Under the pieces are notes generated by a model that saw only the letters and a program-made list of their open reading frames with translations, ran no database searches and had not been told where the DNA came from. A stretch of DNA of 64,000 bases from Flintibacter faecis (GTDB taxonomy: Bacteria > Bacillota > Clostridia > Oscillospirales > Oscillospiraceae). Position numbers and translations under genes: made by a program. This document shows, one piece after another, positions 47,441 through 54,880 of this stretch. Each line of letters begins with the position of its first letter. Within the stretch, counting starts at the first letter, position 1. Where the stretch lies: contig NZ_JACOPN010000005.1 in the NCBI RefSeq assembly GCF_014287875.1, positions 62,001-126,000 of the forward strand. Reading direction: 5' to 3'.

Positions 47441-49246
47441 TTACTGCTCGGCCTCGGGGTCGCTCTGCTCCATGCGGGTGACGGCGATGGACAGGTCGTC
47501 CAGCTGCTTGTCGTCCACCACGTCGGGGCAGGCCATCATCAGGTCAGAGGCGTTCTGCACCTTGGGGAAGGCGATGACATCCCGGATGGAGGGGGCACCG
47601 GCCATAAGCATGCACAGCCGGTCCAGGCCATAGGCCAGGCCGCCGTGGGGGGGCGCGCCGAACTTGAAGGCGTTGACCAGGTGGCCAAAGCGCTCCTGAA
47701 TGTCCTCCTCGCTGATGCCCAGGGCCTGGAAGGCCTTCTCCTGCATCTCGGGGGTGTTGATGCGGATGGAGCCGCCGCCCAGCTCCACGCCGTTGAGCAC
47801 GATGTCATAGGCACGGGCACGGCAGTTGGCCTTGTCGGTGAGGATCTTGTCCTCGTCCTCCACCATGGGGGCGGTGAAGGGGTGGTGCATGGCCATGTAG
47901 CGGTTCTCCTCCTCGGACCACTCGAACATGGGGAACTCGGTGACCCACAGGAAGCGGAAGTCCTTGGGGTCCAGAATGTCCAGCTGCTTGGCGATCTCGC
48001 AGCGCAGGGCGCCCAGGGCGGCCCACACCACGGTGTTCTTCTCGTCGCCCACGATGAGGACCAGATCCCCGTCCTTGGCGCCGGCCCGCTCCAGAATGGC
48101 GGCGTTCTCCTCCTCGGTGAGGAACTTGGCATAGGAGGAGGTGGTGCTGCCCTCGTGCAGGCGGGTCCAGGCCAGGCCCTTGGCCTTGTAGGTCTTGACG
48201 AACTCGCCCAGCTTGTCGATCTTCTTCCGGGGGAAGGCAGCTGCGCCGCCCTGGATGTTAATGAGGCGCACGCTGCCGCCGGCGGCCACGGGGCCGGAGA
48301 AGACCTTGAAACCGCAGTCCTTCACAAGGTCGCTGATGTCCTTCAGCTCAAAGCCGAAGCGCAGGTCGGGCTTGTCAGAGCCGAAGCGGTCCATGGCCTC
48401 CCGCCAGGGCATCCGCTGGAAGGGGGTCTGCACGTCCACGTCCAGGACCTCTTTGAACACCCGCTTGAGGAAGCCCTCCTGGATGGTCATGATCTCGTCC
48501 TCGTTGAGGAAGGACATCTCCAGGTCGATCTGGGTGAACTCGGGCTGACGGTCGGCCCGCAGGTCCTCGTCCCGGAAGCACCGGGCGATCTGGAAATAGC
48601 GGTCGAAGCCGGAGAGCATCAGCAGCTGCTTATACTGCTGGGGGGACTGGGGCAGGGCATAGAACTTGCCGGGGTGGACACGGCTGGGCACCAGATAGTC
48701 CCGGGCCCCCTCGGGGGTGGACTTGGTGAGGATGGGGGTCTCGATCTCTAAAAAGCCGTTCTCGTCGAAGTAGTCCCGGGCGATCTTGGTGATCTTGTGA
48801 CGGGTGGCGATGGCCTGCTGCATCTCCGGGCGGCGCAGGTCCAGATAGCGGTATTTCAGGCGCAGCATGTCGTTGGCCTTGGAGTGCTCCACGATCTCAA
48901 AGGGAGGGGTGTCCGCCTTGGCCAGCAGGCGCAGCTGGGTGACATAGACCTCGATGTCGCCGGTGGCGATCTTGTCGGTCTTGGACTCGCGCTCCCGCAC
49001 CAGGCCGGTGGCGGCCACCACATACTCCGAGCGCAGGGAGGCGGCCTTGTCGAAGATGTCCTTGGCAGTGCTGTCGTCAAAGGACAGCTGGACCAGGCCG
49101 GTGCGGTCCCGCAGGTCCACAAAGATCAGACCGCCCAGGTCCCGCTGCCGCTGGACCCAGCCGCACAGGGACACGGTCTTGCCTGCGTCGGCCAGACGCA
49201 GGTCGCCGCAGTAGTGGCTGCGGTGGAAATTCTGAAGATTATCCAT
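47441..49246 (-). CDS. aspS: Aspartyl-tRNA synthetase, bacterial type
   Basis: A 601-residue class II synthetase of the bacterial length, with an N-terminal OB-fold (VSLCGWVQRQRDLGGLIFVDL), class II motifs (FLEIETPILTKSTPEGARDY; FRDEDLRADRQPEFTQID), the inserted GAD domain (about 290-420) and motif 3 (GGLAYGLDRLCMLM). It charges tRNA-Asp. It lies downstream of hisS, but with a terminator and possible promoter between. Confidence 0.98.
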   Translation of the reverse strand: MDNLQNFHRSHYCGDLRLADAGKTVSLCGWVQRQRDLGGLIFVDLRDRTGLVQLSFDDSTAKDIFDKAASLRSEYVVAATGLVRERESKTDKIATGDIEVYVTQLRLLAKADTPPFEIVEHSKANDMLRLKYRYLDLRRPEMQQAIATRHKITKIARDYFDENGFLEIETPILTKSTPEGARDYLVPSRVHPGKFYALPQSPQQYKQLLMLSGFDRYFQIARCFRDEDLRADRQPEFTQIDLEMSFLNEDEIMTIQEGFLKRVFKEVLDVDVQTPFQRMPWREAMDRFGSDKPDLRFGFELKDISDLVKDCGFKVFSGPVAAGGSVRLINIQGGAAAFPRKKIDKLGEFVKTYKAKGLAWTRLHEGSTTSSYAKFLTEEENAAILERAGAKDGDLVLIVGDEKNTVVWAALGALRCEIAKQLDILDPKDFRFLWVTEFPMFEWSEEENRYMAMHHPFTAPMVEDEDKILTDKANCRARAYDIVLNGVELGGGSIRINTPEMQEKAFQALGISEEDIQERFGHLVNAFKFGAPPHGGLAYGLDRLCMLMAGAPSIRDVIAFPKVQNASDLMMACPDVVDDKQLDDLSIAVTRMEQSDPEAEQ

Positions 49247-49268
49247 GAAATTTCAACTCCGAATCGTA

Positions 49269-49298
49269 TTATTAAGTGGATATATAACATAGAGTCAA
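49269..49298 (-). promoter_or_regulatory. Possible aspS promoter
   Basis: On the minus strand TTGACT (49293-49298) and TAATAA (49269-49274) are 18 bases apart, just after the hisS terminator. Confidence 0.5.
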
Positions 49299-49332
49299 GA
49301 AAATCCCCGCCCCATCCGGGGGATGGGGCGGC
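49299..49332 (-). terminator. Hairpin after hisS
   Basis: CGCCCCATC and GATGGGGCG pair around CCCCCG on the minus strand, followed by GGGATTTTC. The T-run is weak, so some read-through into aspS is likely. Confidence 0.6.
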
Positions 49333-49340
49333 GGATGAAC

Positions 49341-50705
49341 TTACTCCTTGTCAACGATGGGGGTGCCCTGGTTCAGCAGCTCCAGGCCGGCCTGGATGAG
49401 ATTGACGGCCTCGTCGGGGGAGACCTTTACCTGTTCGCCGGTGCGCATGTTCTTTACGGCGGCCACGCCGGAGGCGATCTCCTCCTCGCCCAGGAAGATC
49501 ACATAGGGGACGCCCAGCTTGTCGGCATAGGACATCTTCTGCTTGAATTTCTTCTGCTCGCCATACAGCTGGGTGCGCACCCCGGCGCTGCGCAGCTGGG
49601 TGGCCAGGGCGATGGCGGCGCTCAGGTCCTCGGTCATGGGCAGGATGAGCGCGTCGGCGGGGGCGGTGTTCAGCTGGTCGTTGAGATAGCCCTGGTCCTC
49701 CAGCACGAAGAACAGGCGGGTCAGGCCGATGGAGATGCCCACGCCGGGCAGCTTTTTGTCGGTGTAGTACTCGGCCAGGTTGTCAAACCGTCCGCCGGAG
49801 CAGATGGAGCCGATCTCCGGGTGATCCAGCATCGTCGTCTCATACACGGTGCCGGTGTAGTAGTCCAGGCCCCGGGCGATGGTCAGGTCCACCTTGAAGT
49901 GGTCCTCGGGCACGCCGAAGGCGGCCAGATAGCGGGCCACGGTGGTCAGCTCGTCCAGGCCCTCGTCAAACAGGGGGTGACGGCCGCGGTAGCCCTCCAG
50001 GGCCTGAAGGACCTCTGCGTTGGAGCCGTCGATGGCGATAAAGCGCATGATCTCTCCGGCCTGCTCGGCGTTCAGGCCGATCTCCTCGGCCATCAGCAGC
50101 TCCTTCACCTGGGCTGCGCCGATCTTGTCCAGCTTGTCCACGGTGCGCATGATGGCCCCGGACTCGTGGGTCAGGTCCAGCATGGCATAAAAGCCGTTGA
50201 GGATCTTTCGGTTGTTCACCCGGATCTGGAAGCGCTTCAGGCCCAGAGCGGTGAAGGTGCGGTAGATGATGGCGGGGATCTCGGCGTCGTTGGAGATGTC
50301 CAGCTTGCCGTCGCCGATGATGTCGATATCAGCCTGATAGAACTCCCGGAAGCGGCCCCGCTGGGCCCGCTCGCCCCGGTATACCTTGCCGATCTGGAAG
50401 CGGCGGAAGGGGAAGGCCAGCTGACCGCTGTACTGGGCCACATACTTGGCCAGGGGAACGGTCAGGTCAAAGCGCAGGGACAGGTCGGAGTCGCCCTTCT
50501 GAAAGCGGTAGATCTGCTTCTCCGTCTCGCCGCCGCCCTTGGCCAGCAGAACCTCGCTGGCCTCGATGATGGGGGTATCCAGGGGGGTGAAGCCGTACAG
50601 GGAGTAGGACTCGCGCAGAACGGCCATCATGCGGTCGAACTGGATCTGGCGGGCGGGCATCAATTCCATAAAGCCGGACAGGGTCCGGGGCTGAACCTTA
50701 CTCAT
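49341..50705 (-). CDS. hisS: Histidyl-tRNA synthetase
   Basis: A 454-residue class II synthetase. Motif 1 region FGFMELMP-like (LSGFMELMPARQIQF), motif 2 (VYRGERAQRGRFREFYQADID), the histidine A segment (GLDYYTGTVYE) and SICSGGRFDNL are present, with an anticodon-binding domain at about 350-450. It charges tRNA-His. A T-box leader precedes it at about 50905-51150. Confidence 0.97.
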   Translation of the reverse strand: MSKVQPRTLSGFMELMPARQIQFDRMMAVLRESYSLYGFTPLDTPIIEASEVLLAKGGGETEKQIYRFQKGDSDLSLRFDLTVPLAKYVAQYSGQLAFPFRRFQIGKVYRGERAQRGRFREFYQADIDIIGDGKLDISNDAEIPAIIYRTFTALGLKRFQIRVNNRKILNGFYAMLDLTHESGAIMRTVDKLDKIGAAQVKELLMAEEIGLNAEQAGEIMRFIAIDGSNAEVLQALEGYRGRHPLFDEGLDELTTVARYLAAFGVPEDHFKVDLTIARGLDYYTGTVYETTMLDHPEIGSICSGGRFDNLAEYYTDKKLPGVGISIGLTRLFFVLEDQGYLNDQLNTAPADALILPMTEDLSAAIALATQLRSAGVRTQLYGEQKKFKQKMSYADKLGVPYVIFLGEEEIASGVAAVKNMRTGEQVKVSPDEAVNLIQAGLELLNQGTPIVDKE

Positions 50706-50904
50706 AAGTCAAAAATCCTTTCTGTCATGAAGTTGTATTTTGGTGTTTTTCCCGTGGGCACAATGGGCCCGGCATTACAATGATCCTTCCCTGGGGGGAA
50801 GGTGGTGCTTGTGATACTGGCCGTATCCCCGGCGGGCATGGGGAAGCTTTTGGGGCCGGAACATCAAAAACAGCTCCTTTCAGAATGGATGTGGACGGGG
50901 AAGA

Positions 50905-51155
50905 GGTAAAAAAATGCGCTCTACGTCCCCCTGGATTGGGACGAGAGCGAAAACCGCTTCGTGGTGCCACCCAATTTCAGACGCAGAATGCGTCCCTTTG
51001 GCCCTTTTTGTGCGGAAGGGAAAAACCGCACCTGTCTCCAGGTCCGCTGCTGGCGCTGTCTTGGGCGGCTCCTTCCCCTGCGGCCCTCTCAACCAAGGGG
51101 CCGCTCTCTGTCGGGGGGTGTTTCGCTTACTCATGCGCCGTCATTGCGGTGGATG
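50905..51155 (-). promoter_or_regulatory. T-box riboswitch upstream of hisS
   Basis: On the minus strand the leader has an AGAGAG box (about 51110), the antiterminator motif TGGGTGGCACCACG (about 50959-50973) and a terminator hairpin CGCTCTCGTCCC/GGGGACGTAGAGCG followed by seven T (50908-50950). The triplet at the expected specifier position appears to be GAC (51058-51060), an aspartate codon. About 200 bases separate it from hisS and contain only a fragment of a GCCTTCCCC arm. Confidence 0.85.
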
Positions 51156-51160
51156 GTGGT

Positions 51161-51189
51161 ATCCTAACTCGAAATGAGAAAAAAGTCAA
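51161..51189 (-). promoter_or_regulatory. hisS promoter
   Basis: On the minus strand TTGACT (51184-51189) and TAGGAT (51161-51166) are 17 bases apart, immediately before the T-box. Confidence 0.75.
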
Positions 51190-51247
51190 GGGAATCAGGG
51201 CAAAAAGTGACTTTAATACAGTAGATTATAAATTGAAAGCAGAGGAA

Positions 51248-51532
51248 ACGGGCGGACACGGAGGTCCGCCCCTACAAGAGAGATCGAAAACACGCCGTAG
51301 GGGCGGACCTCCGTGTCCGCCCGCCGTTGGCGCAACAGTTACCGCGGGCGGCCAAAGGCTGCCCCTACGGTGGGGGATGTTGACATTTTACCACACGGTC
51401 CGGCAATGATACCTGTAGGGGCGGATATTATCCGCCCGCCGTTAACAGACCAGGTATCACGGGCGGATGATATCCGCCCCTACACAGGGTGCATTAAATG
51501 TCTGTAGGGGCGGCCTTTGGCCGCCCGGACGA
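51248..51532. repeat. Run of GTAG-REP hairpins with five stem types
   Basis: Hairpins in order: GGGCGGAC (51251), GTAGGGGCGGAC (about 51297), GGGCGGCC/GGCTGCCC with one mismatch (about 51346), GTAGGGGCGGAT with ATT loop (51414), GGGCGGAT with ATC loop (about 51459), and GTAGGGGCGGCC (51504). Confidence 0.9.
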
Positions 51533-51548
51533 TCCGCAAAAGCTCAGC

Positions 51549-51965
51549 TTACAGCGCAAAGGGCACCCGGTTGGGGTTCATGACCTCCCGCCAGTCCAGG
51601 TCGCCCCGGGCCAGGCCGTGGATGAGCAGCTCGGCAGTGGCCACGTTGGTGGCCATAGGCACGGAGTGCTGGTCGCACAGGCGGGAGATATACAGCACGT
51701 CCTTGTCCATCTCGTTGTCCAGGGGGGAGTTGAAGAACAGGACCATGTCGATCTCGTTATAGATGATGCGCTGGCCAATCTGCTCGATGCCCCCGTGCTC
51801 GTGGGACAGGAACAGGTGGACGGGCAGGCCGGTGGCATCGGCTACCATCCGCCCAGTGGCGTTGGTGGCGCAGACGGAATGCTTGGACAGCACCCCGCAG
51901 TAGGCGGTACAGAACTGCACCATCAGGTCTTGTTTTTTTGTGTGGCTCATAATGGCGATATTCAT
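51549..51965 (-). CDS. Methylglyoxal-synthase-like (MGS) domain protein
   Basis: A 138-residue protein aligned over its whole length to MgsA (KKQDLMVQF; VPMATNVATAELLI). Key catalytic positions differ: the conserved AHD reads SHT, the GPLGGDQQ loop reads HEHGGIEQ so its Asp is Ile, and the RDPL aspartate is Ser; only the later Asp (DKDV) stays. It may bind a phosphate ligand without making methylglyoxal. CAAGGAGG precedes the start. It lies 44 bases after minD. Confidence 0.8.
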   Translation of the reverse strand: MNIAIMSHTKKQDLMVQFCTAYCGVLSKHSVCATNATGRMVADATGLPVHLFLSHEHGGIEQIGQRIIYNEIDMVLFFNSPLDNEMDKDVLYISRLCDQHSVPMATNVATAELLIHGLARGDLDWREVMNPNRVPFAL

Positions 51966-52009
51966 GGTGGCGAAACCTCCTTGATCGTGATAGACGGCGT
52001 GATGCGGGG

Positions 52010-52744
52010 TCAGCGGATGCGCATGATGGGGATACGGCGGCCCATCAGCCGCCAGGCGATGTTCCGGCAGGCCATGGCCGCACCCTTGCGGCCCTGGCTG
52101 GTGAGGGGGATGCCCCGGTTGGCACACAGCATGACCTGGGCGTCCTCGGGGATGACCCCGATCAGAGGCAGGCCGGCGGTGTTCATGGCATCGTCGATGG
52201 TGGTGCGCAGCTTGCGCAGCAGCTTGGGCTGGATGCGGTTCATCACCAGGTGGACCTGGGGCAGCCAGTCCAGCTCGGCCACCACCCGCTGGGCGTCCCG
52301 CAGGGAGGAGGCGTCGTTGGTGGCCACGACTAAGGCCCGGTCCGCCCCGCACACGGCATATTGAAAGCCGGGCCCCAGACCGGCGGGGGCGTCGATGAGG
52401 ACGTAGTCATACAGCGTCCGGGCGGCGGAGAGCATGGAGCGCACCCGATAGGGGCTAAGACTGGGGGGGAGGGCCATGGGGGCGGTGAGGAGCGACAGCT
52501 CCTTCAGGTCCGGGTGGTGCACGGCAGCCCGGGACAGGGTGCATCGGCCCAGGGCCACATCGGCAAAGTCCATCAGGGCCCGGTCGCTCAGACCCAGGGA
52601 GATGTCCAGATTCCGCAGACCGATGTCCATGTCGATACACAGTACCCGCTGCCCGGCCATGGCCAGGGCGGCGGCTACGCCGCCGGTGACGGAGGTTTTG
52701 CCCGTGCCTCCCTTCCCGGAAGCCACGGCGATGACGATACCCAT
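52010..52744 (-). CDS. minD: MinD-like ATPase
   Basis: A 244-residue ParA/MinD-family ATPase with deviant Walker A SGKGGTGKTSVTGG, IDMDIGLRNLDISLG typical of MinD, and VLIDAPAGLG. The C-terminal tail (WRLMGRRIPIMRIR) is basic and hydrophobic and could be the membrane-targeting helix. No minC or minE is adjacent, so it may be a MinD paralogue rather than the division-site selector. Confidence 0.85.
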   Translation of the reverse strand: MGIVIAVASGKGGTGKTSVTGGVAAALAMAGQRVLCIDMDIGLRNLDISLGLSDRALMDFADVALGRCTLSRAAVHHPDLKELSLLTAPMALPPSLSPYRVRSMLSAARTLYDYVLIDAPAGLGPGFQYAVCGADRALVVATNDASSLRDAQRVVAELDWLPQVHLVMNRIQPKLLRKLRTTIDDAMNTAGLPLIGVIPEDAQVMLCANRGIPLTSQGRKGAAMACRNIAWRLMGRRIPIMRIR

Positions 52745-52771
52745 GAAAAACCTCCTATCACACCACTTAAA

Positions 52772-52799
52772 AGTGTATCACAAATCTGTTTTGCGTCAA
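52772..52799 (-). promoter_or_regulatory. minD promoter
   Basis: On the minus strand TTGACG (52794-52799) and TACACT (52772-52777) are 16 bases apart, about 30 bases before the minD start codon. Confidence 0.6.
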
Positions 52800-52896
52800 T
52801 GGTTTTGGGACAAAAATTTGTCGAATGCCGGGGGAAAGGCGAAAAGTCCGTGGAACTTTCCACAAAAAAGAGGAGAAATGTGGACAAAATCCCCCG

Positions 52897-53613
52897 TTAC
52901 AGAGGGGCCTTTTGGATCTTGGCCCACCGGCGGGGGTAGCCCTTTAACGTGGAGGCCACTTTTTCCACAATGACCAGCCGGTGTGTGACCTCTGTGCCGG
53001 GGATGGCGTAGTCCTTCACATCCCGCACCCGGCCCCCCAGCAGCTTGATGGCGTGGGCGGCCTGGTCCAGCTCCTGGTCGCTGTCCACCGACTTCATGGC
53101 CAGGAAGCGGCCCCCCACCTTGACAAAGGGCAGGCACAGCTCCGCCAACAGCCGCAGGTCGGCTACGGCACGGGCGGTGACCAGGTCGAAGGAGTCCCGC
53201 ATGGACTTGTCCAGGGCCCTTTCCTCCGCCCGGCCCTGGATGGCCCGGACACCGGTCAGCTCCAGCTGGGCGGAGACCTCGTTCAGCCAGTCCACCCGCT
53301 TGTTCAGGCTGTCCAGCAATGTCACATCCAACTGGGGCAGCAGGATCTTCAGGGGCAGGCCGGGAAAGCCCGCCCCGGTGCCCACGTCCAGCAGGGTGCG
53401 GGCCTGAGAGAAGTCGGTGCAGGGGAGCAGGGCGGCGCAGTCCAGCATGTGCAGCCGGGCCACCCCCGCCTCGTCCCGAATGGCGGTGAGGTTCATCACC
53501 TGGTTTTTTTCCAGCAGCAGGCGGCCGTATTCCGCCAGCTTTTCTGCGGCATCAGGAGGGACGGAGCCGGTCAGCCCCAGGGCCTCCAGGCCGGAGGAGA
53601 TCAGTTCTTTCAT
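52897..53613 (-). CDS. rsmG: 16S rRNA (guanine-527-N7) methyltransferase RsmG
   Basis: A 238-residue SAM methyltransferase. VMNLTAI and the SAM loop LLDVGTGAGFPGLPLKI (about residue 70) with VTARAVADLRLL are diagnostic. It methylates G527 of 16S rRNA (GidB). It is normally next to mnmG and noc; here a small membrane gene and mscL lie upstream and minD downstream. Confidence 0.96.
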   Translation of the reverse strand: MKELISSGLEALGLTGSVPPDAAEKLAEYGRLLLEKNQVMNLTAIRDEAGVARLHMLDCAALLPCTDFSQARTLLDVGTGAGFPGLPLKILLPQLDVTLLDSLNKRVDWLNEVSAQLELTGVRAIQGRAEERALDKSMRDSFDLVTARAVADLRLLAELCLPFVKVGGRFLAMKSVDSDQELDQAAHAIKLLGGRVRDVKDYAIPGTEVTHRLVIVEKVASTLKGYPRRWAKIQKAPL

Positions 53614-53622
53614 AGTATAACC

Positions 53623-53982
53623 TCAAAAATTGCTCATCAGACCCAAAAGGCCGATGGGCAGGGTGAAGGCGGCCAGACAGAAGCACAGCAGGCTCAGTCC
53701 AAAGGCCAGCCCCCGGCGGGGGTGGCCGGTGGAGCGCCAGCTGACCAGGATCAGCGCCCCCAGGCCAATGAGCCCGGGCACGGTGAGCAGGGGGGCCAGG
53801 TTGCCCAGCATTCTGCCGGTGTAAAAATAGAAGGTGGCCAGACACAGCAGGATGACCATATACACGATGCCGATCCAGGCCATGGTGCGCTTCACCGGGG
53901 AGGCGGGGATATACTCCGGCTGCTCCTCCCGGTGGTCAGGCTGCTGGTTGGGGTCGGGTCGGGTTTGATTGGGTTTGGCCAT
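53623..53982 (-). CDS. Small membrane protein (119 aa)
   Basis: An uncharacterised 119-residue protein. A hydrophilic, Pro/Gln-rich N-terminus (residues 1-30) is followed by three predicted membrane helices (about 33-53, 61-80, 90-113). It is nine bases upstream of rsmG and preceded by AAAGGAGG. I do not recognise a family. Confidence 0.7.
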   Translation of the reverse strand: MAKPNQTRPDPNQQPDHREEQPEYIPASPVKRTMAWIGIVYMVILLCLATFYFYTGRMLGNLAPLLTVPGLIGLGALILVSWRSTGHPRRGLAFGLSLLCFCLAAFTLPIGLLGLMSNF

Positions 53983-54006
53983 AGGGCCTCCTTTCCGGCG
54001 GGCGGC

Positions 54007-54414
54007 TTACTTGTTCTGCTCCTTCAGCAGGTCACGGATCTCGGTGAGCAGCTTCTCCTCGGCGGAGGGCTCGGGGGGAGGGGTCTCCGCCTCCTTCTTC
54101 TTGGCCAGGGCGGCGGCCTTGTCGTGGAAGGTGTTGATGCCCTTGATCATGGTGAACACCACCAGGGCCATGATGAGGAAGTTCAGAATGGCGTTGATGA
54201 AGTTGCCGTAGGTGATCACTGCCCCGCCCACGGTGACGGACAGGTCGGCAAAGGACACCTCGCTGGTGAAGATGCCCAGGATGGGCATGATGATGTCGGC
54301 GGTAAGGGAGTCGGCGATGGCCTTGAATGCGCCGCCGATGATCACGCCGACGGCCATGTCCATCACATTGCCCCGCGCGATGAAGGTCTTGAACTCGTTG
54401 ATAAACTTTTTCAT
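54007..54414 (-). CDS. mscL: Large-conductance mechanosensitive channel
   Basis: A 135-residue MscL. FKTFIARGNVMDMAVGVIIGG is the start of pore helix TM1 (about residue 8), and FLIMALVVFTMIKGIN is TM2, followed by a cytoplasmic helix bundle (EEKLLTEIRDLLKEQ). It opens under membrane tension to release osmolytes. I chose the ATG at 54414 to match the family start; an in-frame ATG six codons earlier overlaps the putative ribosome binding site. Confidence 0.95.
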   Translation of the reverse strand: MKKFINEFKTFIARGNVMDMAVGVIIGGAFKAIADSLTADIIMPILGIFTSEVSFADLSVTVGGAVITYGNFINAILNFLIMALVVFTMIKGINTFHDKAAALAKKKEAETPPPEPSAEEKLLTEIRDLLKEQNK

Positions 54415-54432
54415 AGCAGGGATCATCTCCAA

Positions 54433-54600
54433 TCAAAACATTGTTTTTCGCACGGAAAAAACAGGGAAGCGCTCCGCCCCCATGACCCGCCCCCGGAAAC
54501 CGTTGGGGCCCAAGGGTTTCCGGGCTTGACCGCTCTGGAGCCATTTTCAGAGGCCAAAATGACCCAGGATAGGGTCGGGGACAGCGTGAGCGGCTGGAGA
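54433..54600 (-). promoter_or_regulatory. Possible structured leader of mscL
   Basis: The minus-strand leader contains CCCGGAAACCCTTGGGCC and the facing GGTTTCCGGG (about 54493-54533) plus a GGAGCGCTTCC palindrome followed by TTTTTT (about 54459-54476). This looks like a folded RNA with a terminator-like end. I cannot assign it to a riboswitch class. Confidence 0.35.
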
Positions 54601-54714
54601 AGGGTAAAACAAACCGTAATAATATCCGAAAATATTACAGAAAGATATGGAGCGAGCAGTTTTCCACATTCGGAGCGGGAGATGGGGAAAAGCGGGGGAG
54701 GGGAGTGGAGTGGG

Positions 54715-54880
54715 GTGGGGAACGGATTGCCACGTCGCTGCGCTCCTCGCAATGACAAAAATCTGAAGGCTGTCGGTTCGACACGAAACCGATTTACTGT
54801 CATTGCGAGGAGGTCCGAAGGACCGACGCGGCAATCCGTCCTCCCCAACTCATCCCTCCTAACTCCTACTTTCTAACTTA
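54715..54880. repeat. CATTGC inverted pair and heptamers before serS end
   Basis: GGATTGCCACGTCGC...GCAATGAC (about 54723-54756) faces GTCATTGCGAGGAGGTCCGAAGG...GCAATCC (about 54798-54838). CTAACTC-type heptamers border the serS stop. Confidence 0.85.
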
